From NCBI RefSeq assembly GCF_947500325.1, contig NZ_CANMRQ010000015.1, forward strand, positions 1 through 64,000: a stretch of 64,000 bases of DNA, read 5' to 3'. Positions within the stretch are counted from its first letter, which is position 1; each line of letters opens with the position of its first letter. Below are positions 1 through 7,402 of this stretch, in pieces. Source of the DNA: an uncultured Lacinutrix sp. (GTDB lineage Bacteria > Bacteroidota > Bacteroidia > Flavobacteriales > Flavobacteriaceae). Under the pieces are notes generated by a model. That model was not told the origin of the DNA. It saw only the letters and a list, made by a program, of their open reading frames with translations, and did no database searches. A program made the position numbers and the translations under genes.

Positions 1-86
1 TCGTTTAACTCTTTTGTTCTCTTTACTTTTCATTAATAAGTCGATTTTTTGTCAACTTATTTCAGGACGGGACAACCAAAACAAAA

Positions 87-118
87 AAGCCGCAACTTAT
101 GTTGCGGCTTTTTTTATT
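87..118. terminator. Bidirectional intrinsic terminator after rng
   Basis: A perfect 10-bp stem (aagccgcaac / gttgcggctt) with a TTAT loop is flanked by A and T runs on the two sides, so it can end transcripts from either direction. It overlaps the last bases of the RNase G gene. The 86 bases to its left hold no gene I can recognise. Confidence 0.9.
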
Positions 119-1658
119 TAATTATGTTACCATTTTTATCATAAAAATGATATTCTAAATACGTGTAAGCATCTCTAGGTTGAATTTTGACCCATTTTTT
201 GTGTTCAAAAAACCATTTTGAACGTATAGATGGAAAACCTTTCGTAAGAAAGGCTGCTATAAAAGGATGTGTGTTTAAGGTCACCTTTTTGTAGTCTTTT
301 TTAAATAATTGTTCAAGGCGTTGAGTAATTTTTTCTACCAATACAATTGGCGCTTCGACTTCTTGTCCACCATTACCATTAGGGTTTTCCTCCCTGGTTT
401 TAATGTTCATTTCTGGTCTTACTCTTTGTCTTGTAATTTGAATCAATCCAAACTTACTTGGAGGTAATATTTTGTGTTTGGCTCTATCATCTTTCATTTC
501 ATCACGAAGATAATTGTAGAGTTTCTTTCTGTTTTCAGCTTTACCTAAATCAATAAAATCTACTACTATTATGCCTCCCATATCTCGGAGTCTAAGTTGT
601 CTTGCAACTTCTGCAGCAGAAATTAAATTGACTTCTAAAGCTGTGTCTTCTTGTGAGTTAGATTTATTTGATCTATTCCCACTGTTTACATCTATAACAT
701 GAAGTGCTTCAGTATGTTCTATTACTAAATAAGCACCTTTAGCCATTGAAACCGTTTTTCCAAATGCGGTTTTAATTTGTCTTTCAACTCCAAATTTTTC
801 AAAAATTGGAACCTTAGATTGATGTAGTTTGACTATTGATTCTTTTTTTGGTGCAATTTCTTGCAAATACTCTTTAATTTGAATAAAAAGCGATTCATCG
901 TCTACTACAATACTAGTAAAAGTATCGTTAAAAATGTCTCTTAAAATAGAAGAGGCTTTATTTAACTCACCTAATACTTTAGTAGGATGATGTGCTTTAT
1001 GTAGTTTTTTACACATTGCGGTCCAACGACCAATCAAATTTTGTAAATCTTTGTCTAATTCGGCTACTTTTTTGCCTTCGGCTACTGTGCGTACAATAAC
1101 TCCAAATCCTTTTGGAGTTATACTTTTTACCAAACGTTTTAATCTGTCTTTTTCAGCTTTGTCTTCTATTTTTTGAGAAATAGAAATACGATCACTAAAA
1201 GGAACTAAAACGATATATCTACCAGCAATAGAAAGCTCAGAGCTTATTCTAGGGCCTTTAGTAGATATTGGTTCTTTTACAATTTGTACCAGCATCGATT
1301 GATTTGATTTTAAGACATTGGCAATTTTGCCGTCTTTATCAATATCTTTTTCAAATGGGTAATTTCTTAAAGAAAAGTCTTTTAATTTACCTGTGCTTAC
1401 ACTTTTGGTGAATTTTAAAAGTGAAGATATTTTTGGGCCTAAATCATGATAATGCAAAAAGGCATCTTTTTCATAACCTACATTTACAAATGCAGCATTT
1501 AGTCCAGGAACAGCTTTTCTAATTTTGGCTATAAACACATCGCCAACAGCAAAGTTGTTACTATCTTCATCCTTATGTAATTCAATAAGTTTTCCATCTT
1601 TTAATAAGGCAAAATCAACACCTTCAGAATTAGATCTAATAATCAATTCTTTGTTCAT
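114..1658 (-). CDS. rng: Ribonuclease E/G family protein (RNase G)
   Basis: A single-strand-specific endoribonuclease that acts in rRNA maturation and mRNA turnover. At 514 residues it has RNase G length and lacks the long C-terminal scaffold of enterobacterial RNase E. An S1-type RNA-binding domain lies near residues 35-130, with the start of the fold in 'FAVGDVFIAKIRK'. The catalytic DNase I-like core follows. The two metal-binding aspartates are visible: D323 in 'IDVNSGNRS' and D367 in 'VVDFIDL', spaced like D303 and D346 of E. coli RNase E. The start is the ATG that begins 'MNKELIIRSNS', just inside a strongly structured leader. Upstream on the same strand lie a tiny basic ribosomal-type protein and HU. 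In E. coli the related rne gene is autoregulated through leader hairpins, so the leader here is noteworthy. Confidence 0.96.
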   Translation of the reverse strand: MNKELIIRSNSEGVDFALLKDGKLIELHKDEDSNNFAVGDVFIAKIRKAVPGLNAAFVNVGYEKDAFLHYHDLGPKISSLLKFTKSVSTGKLKDFSLRNYPFEKDIDKDGKIANVLKSNQSMLVQIVKEPISTKGPRISSELSIAGRYIVLVPFSDRISISQKIEDKAEKDRLKRLVKSITPKGFGVIVRTVAEGKKVAELDKDLQNLIGRWTAMCKKLHKAHHPTKVLGELNKASSILRDIFNDTFTSIVVDDESLFIQIKEYLQEIAPKKESIVKLHQSKVPIFEKFGVERQIKTAFGKTVSMAKGAYLVIEHTEALHVIDVNSGNRSNKSNSQEDTALEVNLISAAEVARQLRLRDMGGIIVVDFIDLGKAENRKKLYNYLRDEMKDDRAKHKILPPSKFGLIQITRQRVRPEMNIKTREENPNGNGGQEVEAPIVLVEKITQRLEQLFKKDYKKVTLNTHPFIAAFLTKGFPSIRSKWFFEHKKWVKIQPRDAYTYLEYHFYDKNGNIIK

Positions 1659-1669
1659 ACTGTTAATTT

Positions 1670-1790
1670 TAATCCATTATACTTAAATAGTATAACAGAT
1701 GGATTATACATTATTTTATATCTAATTCTAAATTAGATATAGGGTCTTAACTAATGATTAATTAAGACATTCACAGGATTTTGAAAATCC
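1670..1790 (-). promoter_or_regulatory. Structured 5' leader of rng with four consecutive hairpins
   Basis: Four inverted repeats lie back to back upstream of the RNase G start. One at 1670-1706 has an outer taatccat/atggatta pair and an inner tatact/agtata pair. One at 1717-1741 has an 11-bp perfect stem with a CTA loop. One at 1744-1768 pairs gtcttaa with ttaagac. One at 1776-1790 pairs ggatttt with aaaatcc around a single base. None is followed by a T tract in the direction of transcription, so they do not look like terminators. The arrangement recalls the hairpin leader through which E. coli RNase E controls its own mRNA, but that function is inferred here. Confidence 0.6.
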
Positions 1791-1870
1791 GAAGAACTTA
1801 ATTTATACGCAAGGTTTTACGGATATAGTAATTAAGCTCGTTTTCAAAGAACATTGTTTTTAACAAACCA

Positions 1871-1898
1871 AAAAAGTAGTTATAGAAACTACTTTTTT
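1871..1898 (-). terminator. Intrinsic terminator after the 30-residue basic protein
   Basis: The inverted repeat aaaaagtagtt (1871-1881) / aactacttttt (1887-1897) with a 5-base loop has A and T runs at its ends. It lies just downstream of the stop codon at 1902 and separates the HU/small-protein transcript from rng. Confidence 0.75.
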
Positions 1899-1901
1899 GA
1901 A

Positions 1902-1994
1902 TTATTTTTTCTTTTTGTGACGATTAGCGCGTCTTCTTTTCTTGCGCTTGTGCGTTGCAACCTTGTGTCTTTTTCTTTTTTTACCGCTTGGCAT
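1902..1994 (-). CDS. 30-residue AURKAIP1/COX24-domain (mS38/bS22-type) basic protein
   Basis: A very short gene read directly from the minus strand. It starts 'MPSGKKRKRHKV', ends in four lysines and a TAA, and is almost entirely Lys, Arg and His. This is the Bacteroidota protein usually annotated as AURKAIP1/COX24 domain-containing, the family that includes mitochondrial mS38 and mycobacterial bS22, which sit in the small ribosomal subunit. A ribosome-bound role is therefore likely, though not proven for this lineage. It follows HU by about 40 bases on the same strand and ends at its own terminator. The length, composition and conserved neighbourhood beside HU and rng make a chance reading frame unlikely. 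Confidence 0.85.
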   Translation of the reverse strand: MPSGKKRKRHKVATHKRKKRRRANRHKKKK

Positions 1995-2035
1995 AAGATC
2001 TTTGGTTTTAAATTAATAATTCGTTTATGTTGTAT

Positions 2036-2326
2036 TTATTTTATTTCAACATTAGTTTTTACTCCTTCTACAAACACTTTTGCTGGTTTGAATGCAGGAA
2101 TATTGTGTGCTGGTATTTTGATAGTTGTATTTTTAGAAATATTTCTACCAGTTTTTTCAGCTCTTGTTTTAATAATGAAGCTACCAAATCCTCTTAGGTA
2201 TACGTTATCGCCAGCTTCTAAAGATGTTTTTACTTCTTCCATGAATGTTTCAACAGTTGCTTGAACATCTCCTTTTTCAATTCCTAGTTTTTCAGAAATC
2301 TTTGCTACTAAATCAGCTTTAGTCAT
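2036..2326 (-). CDS. HU/IHF family DNA-binding protein
   Basis: A small nucleoid protein that bends DNA as a dimer. The 96 residues cover the whole family fold. The N-terminal helices are 'TKADLVAKISEKLG' and 'VQATVETFMEEV', followed by the beta-arm region with 'LRGFGSFIIKTRAEKTGRN' and the distal 'IPAHNIPAFKPAK', the family signature that intercalates into the minor groove. It is transcribed leftward, apparently first in a transcript with the small basic protein at 1902-1994. A good -7 element lies upstream at 2369-2376. HU and the IHF subunits cannot be separated from sequence alone in this phylum, so no symbol is given. Confidence 0.95.
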   Translation of the reverse strand: MTKADLVAKISEKLGIEKGDVQATVETFMEEVKTSLEAGDNVYLRGFGSFIIKTRAEKTGRNISKNTTIKIPAHNIPAFKPAKVFVEGVKTNVEIK

Positions 2327-2368
2327 TTTGTAATATTGTTTGGGTTACTATTTTCTTTTAAGGGTGCG

Positions 2369-2401
2369 CAAATATAGGCATTTAATATTCAATATTTCAA
2401 A
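2369..2401 (-). promoter_or_regulatory. Bacteroidota-type promoter of HU
   Basis: Read on the minus strand, TTTG (2398-2401) is followed after 21 bases by TATATTTG (2369-2376). This matches the known Bacteroidota -33/-7 consensus of the primary sigma factor. Confidence 0.65.
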
Positions 2402-2463
2402 CCTAATTCATTAAAATTTAATGCTATAAAGATTTATTTTTGCCATAGAATCTAATAATATAA

Positions 2464-3504
2464 ATGAATATTACAAAAAAATTAATAAGCTGGTACTCAG
2501 ACAATAAAAGAGATTTACCTTGGAGAAACACCACAAATCCATACTTTATTTGGCTTTCAGAAATTATTTTACAGCAAACACAAGTTGTTCAAGGCTTACC
2601 TTATTACATGTCTTTTACGTCTAATTTTCCAACTGTTTTCGATTTAGCTAAAGCAGAAGAAACAGAGGTCTTAAAATTATGGCAAGGTTTAGGTTATTAT
2701 TCAAGAGCTAGAAATTTACATGCCTCGGCAAAGTATATTGTTAATGACTTAAATGGCGAATTTCCAAATACTTTTAATACCATTATAAAACTTAAAGGTG
2801 TTGGAGATTATACAGCCAGTGCTATTGCCTCTATTTGTTTTGACGAATCTACTGCAGTAGTAGATGGTAATGTGTATAGAGCCTTATCGAGAATTTACGG
2901 TATAGATACACCTATTAATACCGGTAAAGGATTTAAAGCCTTTAAAGCTTTGTCTCAAGAATTAATAGACAAAAAACAACCAGCTACATACAACCAAGCT
3001 ATTATGGAGTTTGGTGCAAGACAATGCAAACCTAAAAATCCAGATTGTACTGTATGTCCTTTTAATAAAAAATGTGTAGCATTTCAAAACAATGAAATAG
3101 AAGTATTACCAGTAAAACTGAAGACTTTAAAAGTTAAAAAAAAGTATTTCAATTTTATTGTAATGCTTTCTAATGATGGTAAAACATATTTAGAGCAACG
3201 CAAAGGCAAAGGTATATGGCAAAACCTATATCAGTTTCCGTTAATTGAAACTGATAAACCTTCTAAAATAATTGAAATAGAGCATGGTTTAAAGCGTTTA
3301 GACCTTTTAAAAGATCAAGAATATGAAGTGTCAATATATAATGAAAAGGAGATTATTCATAAACTATCTCATCAACATTTATATACAAAGTTTTGGATTG
3401 TGACTTTAAGCGATAATCTACCTAGTGGTATTTCAACAAAAGAAATTCGTGATTTTCCGGTGCCTATTCTAATAGGAAATTTTATTGAAAGCTTTAATTT
3501 TTAA
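2464..3504 (+). CDS. mutY: A/G-specific adenine glycosylase
   Basis: A base-excision repair enzyme that removes adenine mispaired with 8-oxoguanine. The 346 residues have the family layout. The helix-hairpin-helix/Gly-Asp core includes catalytic E33 in 'LSEIILQQTQV', the hairpin 'LKGVGDYTASAIAS' and catalytic D134 in 'VVDGNVYRAL'. The [4Fe-4S] ligands are C188, C195, C198 and C204 (spacing 6-2-5). The C-terminal third is the NUDIX-like domain that recognises 8-oxoguanine. It is the first gene of a mutY-ssb-gldE-gldD run typical of Flavobacteriaceae and diverges from HU. A candidate -7 element (TATTTTTG) lies about 25 bases upstream. Confidence 0.97.
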   Translation: MNITKKLISWYSDNKRDLPWRNTTNPYFIWLSEIILQQTQVVQGLPYYMSFTSNFPTVFDLAKAEETEVLKLWQGLGYYSRARNLHASAKYIVNDLNGEFPNTFNTIIKLKGVGDYTASAIASICFDESTAVVDGNVYRALSRIYGIDTPINTGKGFKAFKALSQELIDKKQPATYNQAIMEFGARQCKPKNPDCTVCPFNKKCVAFQNNEIEVLPVKLKTLKVKKKYFNFIVMLSNDGKTYLEQRKGKGIWQNLYQFPLIETDKPSKIIEIEHGLKRLDLLKDQEYEVSIYNEKEIIHKLSHQHLYTKFWIVTLSDNLPSGISTKEIRDFPVPILIGNFIESFNF

Positions 3505-3566
3505 CCTTTTAAAGTGTTTCTGTCTTTCTTTTTTTATTAAATTTAAGTTTATCAATAGTAAAAATG

Positions 3567-3574
3567 TAATTTTG
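3567..3574 (+). promoter_or_regulatory. -7 promoter element upstream of ssb
   Basis: TAATTTTG matches the Bacteroidota TAnnTTTG -7 element, 23 bases before the ssb ATG. It suggests ssb has its own promoter as well as possible readthrough from mutY. Confidence 0.5.
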
Positions 3575-3597
3575 CTGTTGTAAAATAGATACAAAAT

Positions 3598-4032
3598 ATG
3601 TCTGGAACATTAAATAAAGTTATGCTTATAGGGCATTTGGGAGATGAAGTGAAAATGCATTATTTTGAAGGTGGTGGTTGTGTTGGCCGTTTTCCATTAG
3701 CAACTAATGAAACGTATACAAATAAGACAACTAATGAGCGTGTAACAAATACAGAGTGGCATAATATTGTATTAAGAAATAAAGCAGCAGAGATTTGCGA
3801 AAAGTATTTAAGCAAAGGCGATAAAGTATATATAGAAGGACGTTTAAAAACTAGAAAATGGCAAGACGATTCTGGAAACGATCGTTATAGTACAGAGATT
3901 CAAGCCAATGAATTTACTTTTTTAACAACTAAAAAAGAAAGTGATGCTTCAGCAAACTCAGCAACTAATACACAGCAAGCAGTAAAACCTGTAACACCAA
4001 AAGAGGAAGCAAACGACGATTTGCCTTTTTAA
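3598..4032 (+). CDS. ssb: Single-stranded DNA-binding protein
   Basis: Coats single-stranded DNA in replication, recombination and repair. The N-terminal OB fold spans about residues 1-107, with 'LNKVMLIGHLGDEVKM' at the start, 'TEWHNIVLRNKAAEICEKYL' in the middle and 'KGDKVYIEGRLKTRKWQDD' typical of bacterial SSB. A polar, flexible linker follows, then the acidic C-terminal tip DDLPF that recruits partner proteins. The 144-residue length is normal. It sits between mutY and gldE. The same five-residue tip is found on the DUF3127 protein at 28037-28411, a coincidence discussed in the findings. Confidence 0.98.
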   Translation: MSGTLNKVMLIGHLGDEVKMHYFEGGGCVGRFPLATNETYTNKTTNERVTNTEWHNIVLRNKAAEICEKYLSKGDKVYIEGRLKTRKWQDDSGNDRYSTEIQANEFTFLTTKKESDASANSATNTQQAVKPVTPKEEANDDLPF

Positions 4033-4065
4033 ACTAATACTAAAATTAATTAAAAACAGACACAT

Positions 4066-5370
4066 TTGGATCCAGAACCCACGTCCATACTATTATTAAT
4101 TGCTAAAGTCGATTTTTCGATAATTTCTGGATTTATATTACTTCTTGTGTTGTTAATATGCTCAGCACTTATTTCTGGAGCAGAAGTAGCTTTGTTTTCA
4201 TTAACAAGAGCAGATTTAGAGCCAGAAGACAACCAAATAAGTAAATCGCTTAAAATTATAGCAAAGCTTTTAGAAAAACCTAAAAAGTTATTGGCGACAA
4301 TATTAGTAGCCAATAACTTTATAAATATAGCTATCGTTTTACTCTTTGCATATTTAGGAGAGTTTATGTTTGAGAGTATAACAACCAAATGGCTAAAATT
4401 CACACTAGAAGTTATTGTTGTTACTTTTTTAATTTTACTTTTTGGTGAAATATTACCTAAGGTATATGCTAGTAGAAACAATATGAAGTTTTCTTCTTTT
4501 ATGGCGTATCCGCTTCGTTTTTTAGATATTGTATTTTCTCCTTTAAGTATGCCAATGCGTTCTATTACTCTAGGTATTCATAATAAATTGGGAAGACAGA
4601 AGTCTAACCTAAGTGTGGATCAATTATCGCAAGCTTTAGAATTAACTAGTGAAGATGACACTACGCAAGAAGAACAAAAAATCCTTCAGGGTATTGTGTC
4701 GTTTGGTAATACAGATACTAAACAGGTTATGCGCCCACGCTTAGATATTTTTGCACTTAATAAAGAACAAACGTATGCTGAGATTATGCCAGAAGTTATT
4801 AAAAATGGGTTTTCTAGAATTCCGGTATATACAGATAATATAGATACTATTGATGGTATTTTATATGTAAAAGATTTGTTATCTCATATTGATAAAAAAG
4901 ATCTTGATTGGGTTAAACTTATACGAGAGCCTTTCTTTGTGCCAGAGAATAAAAAACTAGATGATTTAATGGCCGAGTTTCAAGAAAAGAAAGTACATTT
5001 AGCTGTTGTTGTAGATGAGTATGGCGGCACTTCTGGTTTGGTGTCTTTAGAAGATATTATAGAAGAAATAGTTGGCGATATAAGTGATGAGTTTGATGAT
5101 GAAGATGTAATCTATTCTAAGTTAGATGATAAAAATTATGTTTTTGAAGGTAAAACGGCGCTTAAAGATTTCTATAGGATAACAAAAATTGAAGACGATG
5201 ATAATTTTGAAGATAATAAAGGAGAAGCAGAAACCATTGCGGGCTTTATTTTAGAAATTTCTGGTAGTTTTCCTAGAAGAGCAAGTAAAATAAATTTTGA
5301 AAATTACGTTTTTACTATTGAAGCTTTAGATAAAAAAAGAATTAAACGTGTAAAGGTCACTTTACCATAA
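4066..5370 (+). CDS. gldE: Gliding motility-associated protein GldE (CNNM/CBS/CorC family)
   Basis: An inner-membrane protein required or helpful for Flavobacterium gliding, related to the CorC/HlyC magnesium and cobalt efflux family. The N-terminal CNNM (DUF21) domain has about four membrane segments, including 'ALISGAEVALFSLT' and 'FGEILPKVYASRN'. Two CBS domains follow (about 200-340), with 'MRPRLDIFAL' and 'AVVVDEYGGTSGLVSLEDI', then a CorC/HlyC C-terminal domain. The only start that keeps the first membrane segment is a TTG, giving 'MDPEPTS'. There is no in-frame ATG until after about residue 100, so the TTG start is well supported. gldD follows directly, as in other gliding flavobacteria. 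Confidence 0.93.
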   Translation: MDPEPTSILLLIAKVDFSIISGFILLLVLLICSALISGAEVALFSLTRADLEPEDNQISKSLKIIAKLLEKPKKLLATILVANNFINIAIVLLFAYLGEFMFESITTKWLKFTLEVIVVTFLILLFGEILPKVYASRNNMKFSSFMAYPLRFLDIVFSPLSMPMRSITLGIHNKLGRQKSNLSVDQLSQALELTSEDDTTQEEQKILQGIVSFGNTDTKQVMRPRLDIFALNKEQTYAEIMPEVIKNGFSRIPVYTDNIDTIDGILYVKDLLSHIDKKDLDWVKLIREPFFVPENKKLDDLMAEFQEKKVHLAVVVDEYGGTSGLVSLEDIIEEIVGDISDEFDDEDVIYSKLDDKNYVFEGKTALKDFYRITKIEDDDNFEDNKGEAETIAGFILEISGSFPRRASKINFENYVFTIEALDKKRIKRVKVTLP

Positions 5371-5440
5371 AATATATTAAAACTGTCACATAGAGAAAGC
5401 CTGTGTTAATTGCAGTCTAAGTATCGAAGTGTTTTTATGT

Positions 5441-6034
5441 ATGAAACAAAATAGTCTATTATTTTTAATAATTATTGCGATAATATCAAGTTGCGGAGAA
5501 GACCCAACACCAAAACCTAAAGCGTATTTGCGTTTAGATTATCCTGAAGCAGTATACAAAACAGAAGATATTACCAAAATGCCTTTTACTTTCGATCGTA
5601 ATGCGTTGGGAAAAAATTTAAGAACCAAAACCTTAAAAGGAGAGACTGTTAGTTACGGTGTGAATATAGAATACCCAAACTTAAAAGGGACTATTTACTT
5701 AACGTATAAGGCCATTGAAAACAACCCAGAATATCTTAATTTATATCTTAGAAACGCACAAAACTTTACGCAAGAACATACGCAAAAAGCAGATGCTATA
5801 GAAGAGTTTGTATACGAAAATCCTGAGCGTAAAGTATATGGTATGTTTTACGATGTTGGTGGTAATGCAGCCTCACAATCACAGTTTTATGTAACCGATA
5901 GTATTAACCACTTCTTAACTGGCTCGTTATACTTCTTTGCCAAACCAAATTACGATTCTATTTTACCTGCGGCACATTACCTGCAAAAGGATATTAGACG
6001 TATTATGGAGAGTTTAGAGTGGAAGGAGAATTAA
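5441..6034 (+). CDS. gldD: Gliding motility lipoprotein GldD
   Basis: A lipoprotein of the gliding machinery, placed immediately after gldE as in other Flavobacteriaceae. The N-terminus 'MKQNSLLFLIIIAIISSCGE' is a lipoprotein signal with the lipobox cysteine in 'ISSC'. The mature part begins with a proline-rich stretch and 'AYLRLDYPEAVY', typical of GldD. I chose the ATG at 5441 over a GTG four codons earlier because it gives a clean signal peptide (197 residues). The substrate or partner of GldD is not known. Its proximity to gldE suggests translation from the same mRNA, with a 70-base gap. Confidence 0.92.
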   Translation: MKQNSLLFLIIIAIISSCGEDPTPKPKAYLRLDYPEAVYKTEDITKMPFTFDRNALGKNLRTKTLKGETVSYGVNIEYPNLKGTIYLTYKAIENNPEYLNLYLRNAQNFTQEHTQKADAIEEFVYENPERKVYGMFYDVGGNAASQSQFYVTDSINHFLTGSLYFFAKPNYDSILPAAHYLQKDIRRIMESLEWKEN

Positions 6035-6109
6035 TTTTTTGAAGTAGATTTTTTTGCTAAATATAATTGTTATATGGTCATTGTTTATTTACAGGTAATA
6101 ATCTTTTCA

Positions 6110-6676
6110 ATGAAAAACCTACTCATAAAAGTTAATAAATTATTAATGTTATTATTTATAGTCTTTCTTTTTAATTGTGAAAAGGAAGAGACTAATTATA
6201 AAGATTTTAAAACACATACTAACATCGACTTACTAAAGACTTATATTAATAATTATAAAATTAATAATAATAGTGATTCAATATTTTTAGCAAATGATAA
6301 CTCTAACATAGAAATTTATAAAACTTATAAAAGATATTTAAACTCTAATAATGAATCTATAAATGAAACTATAATTCGAGTGTTTAATAAAAGAGAACTA
6401 GATAATTTTAAAACCCAATCTGTAGATAGTTCATTTTGGGATATAGATATTTCTGAATTTGATAATGTTTTTCAAGAAAATGAAGCATCTAGCATGGAAG
6501 ATTTATTATTTGTAACTAAACCTATATATACTATTGATAATGCATATGCTTTACTTTATAGTTATAAAAAAATTGGTAAGAAAGAAATGTTTTTTATTCC
6601 TCGAATCGAGGTGTATCAAAATAAAGAAAAGGGTTGGGTGAAAATAGAAGAGATTAAGCATTTTTCTTTGAAATAA
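6110..6676 (+). CDS. Hypothetical lipoprotein
   Basis: I do not recognise the family. The ATG at 6110 gives a 188-residue protein with a basic, hydrophobic signal and a lipobox cysteine ('VFLFNCEKEE'), so it is probably a lipidated envelope protein. The mature part is rich in Asn, Ser, Ile and Lys and low in GC, with no cysteine after the lipobox and no obvious repeats. It follows gldD by 75 bases but is more AT-rich than the gld genes, which suggests a faster-evolving or acquired gene. A weak -7-like TATAATTG lies at its 5' side. It ends before a strong bidirectional terminator. Confidence 0.75.
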   Translation: MKNLLIKVNKLLMLLFIVFLFNCEKEETNYKDFKTHTNIDLLKTYINNYKINNNSDSIFLANDNSNIEIYKTYKRYLNSNNESINETIIRVFNKRELDNFKTQSVDSSFWDIDISEFDNVFQENEASSMEDLLFVTKPIYTIDNAYALLYSYKKIGKKEMFFIPRIEVYQNKEKGWVKIEEIKHFSLK

Positions 6677-6750
6677 ATATTTTAAAAAGAAAAGACTTTT
6701 TTATTGTTAGTTCTATTAAGTTTATAGTGTTTTCTAATAGTATATAAATA

Positions 6751-6777
6751 AAAAGGCTTCGCATCGCGAAGCCTTTT
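6751..6777. terminator. Bidirectional intrinsic terminator
   Basis: A perfect 12-bp stem (aaaaggcttcgc / gcgaagcctttt) with a three-base loop sits between two convergent genes and has A and T runs on the two sides. It serves both the lipoprotein at 6110-6676 and the metal-domain protein at 6801-7301. Confidence 0.92.
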
Positions 6778-6800
6778 TATTTATATAAATGTTTTAAAAT

Positions 6801-7301
6801 CTATGCCTTCGCTTCTTTAGTACAACACGCTTTTTTACAATCTTTAGCACATGCTTTCTTTTCTGCTTCAGTTTTGTTTTTACAACAGTCTTTTTTACAA
6901 TCTGCTTTACATTCTTTTTTAGAGAACGCCTCTACAGTTTTCATGTCTTTTACTTTATAAATATCTGCAACACTAGTTACAGTACCTTCTAAGTTAGCAG
7001 GCGTTACTTTAGCTTCGTCGTATTCTACCATTGCTAATTGCCTATCAAAATCTACAGTAGCAGATTTTACACCTTCCATTTTAGCCATTTTCTTTTCTAT
7101 AGTCTTTGCACAACCCATGGCACAAGTCATACCTTCAATTTTAAATTCTGCTTTAGCATATGTTGCATTTGGGTCTAAAGTAGTTTTTGCCGCTTCAACA
7201 GCCGTTTCAACGGTTTTTACTTCTGGTTGTACTTCATTTTTGCAACTAAAAGCAGTAACTGCAATTATAGCGATTGCTAATATATTTTTTATAGTGTTCA
7301 T
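6801..7301 (-). CDS. Heavy-metal-associated (HMA) domain lipoprotein with Cys-rich tail
   Basis: A probable envelope metal-binding protein. The ATG at 7301 gives 166 residues with a signal and lipobox 'TAFSC' (C20). An HMA ferredoxin-like domain follows (about 50-120), with 'IEGMTCAMGCAKTIEKKM' and 'VDFDRQLAMVEYDEAKVTP'. The metal loop here is C60-x3-C64, one residue longer than the usual CxxC of copper chaperones. The last 38 residues carry eight cysteines in Lys-rich repeats such as 'ADCKKDCC' and 'KDCKKACC', resembling a metal-sequestering tail. It is monocistronic, with a shared terminator on its 3' side. Copper or zinc binding is likely, but the metal cannot be read from the sequence. 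Confidence 0.85.
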   Translation of the reverse strand: MNTIKNILAIAIIAVTAFSCKNEVQPEVKTVETAVEAAKTTLDPNATYAKAEFKIEGMTCAMGCAKTIEKKMAKMEGVKSATVDFDRQLAMVEYDEAKVTPANLEGTVTSVADIYKVKDMKTVEAFSKKECKADCKKDCCKNKTEAEKKACAKDCKKACCTKEAKA

Positions 7302-7402
7302 AATTATCAATTTTAATTATTAAAATATAGATTACAAAACTAACAATTATAGGCATTTATTGCGTTAAAAATTCCATTTTTGTACTGCTAAATCAATCGA
7401 AT

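Noticed and set aside
2-122. Frame open from the window edge through the rng terminator
   Set aside because: It reads through a perfect terminator hairpin and ends in its T run; a gene tail is not supported.
1854-2264. Open frame on the plus strand opposite the HU gene and the small basic gene
   Set aside because: It is the complement of two well-supported genes, has hydrophobic, low-complexity content and no homology I recognise.
4050-4481. Minus-strand frame opposite the 5' part of gldE
   Set aside because: A shadow of the GldE membrane region; no start context or motif of its own.
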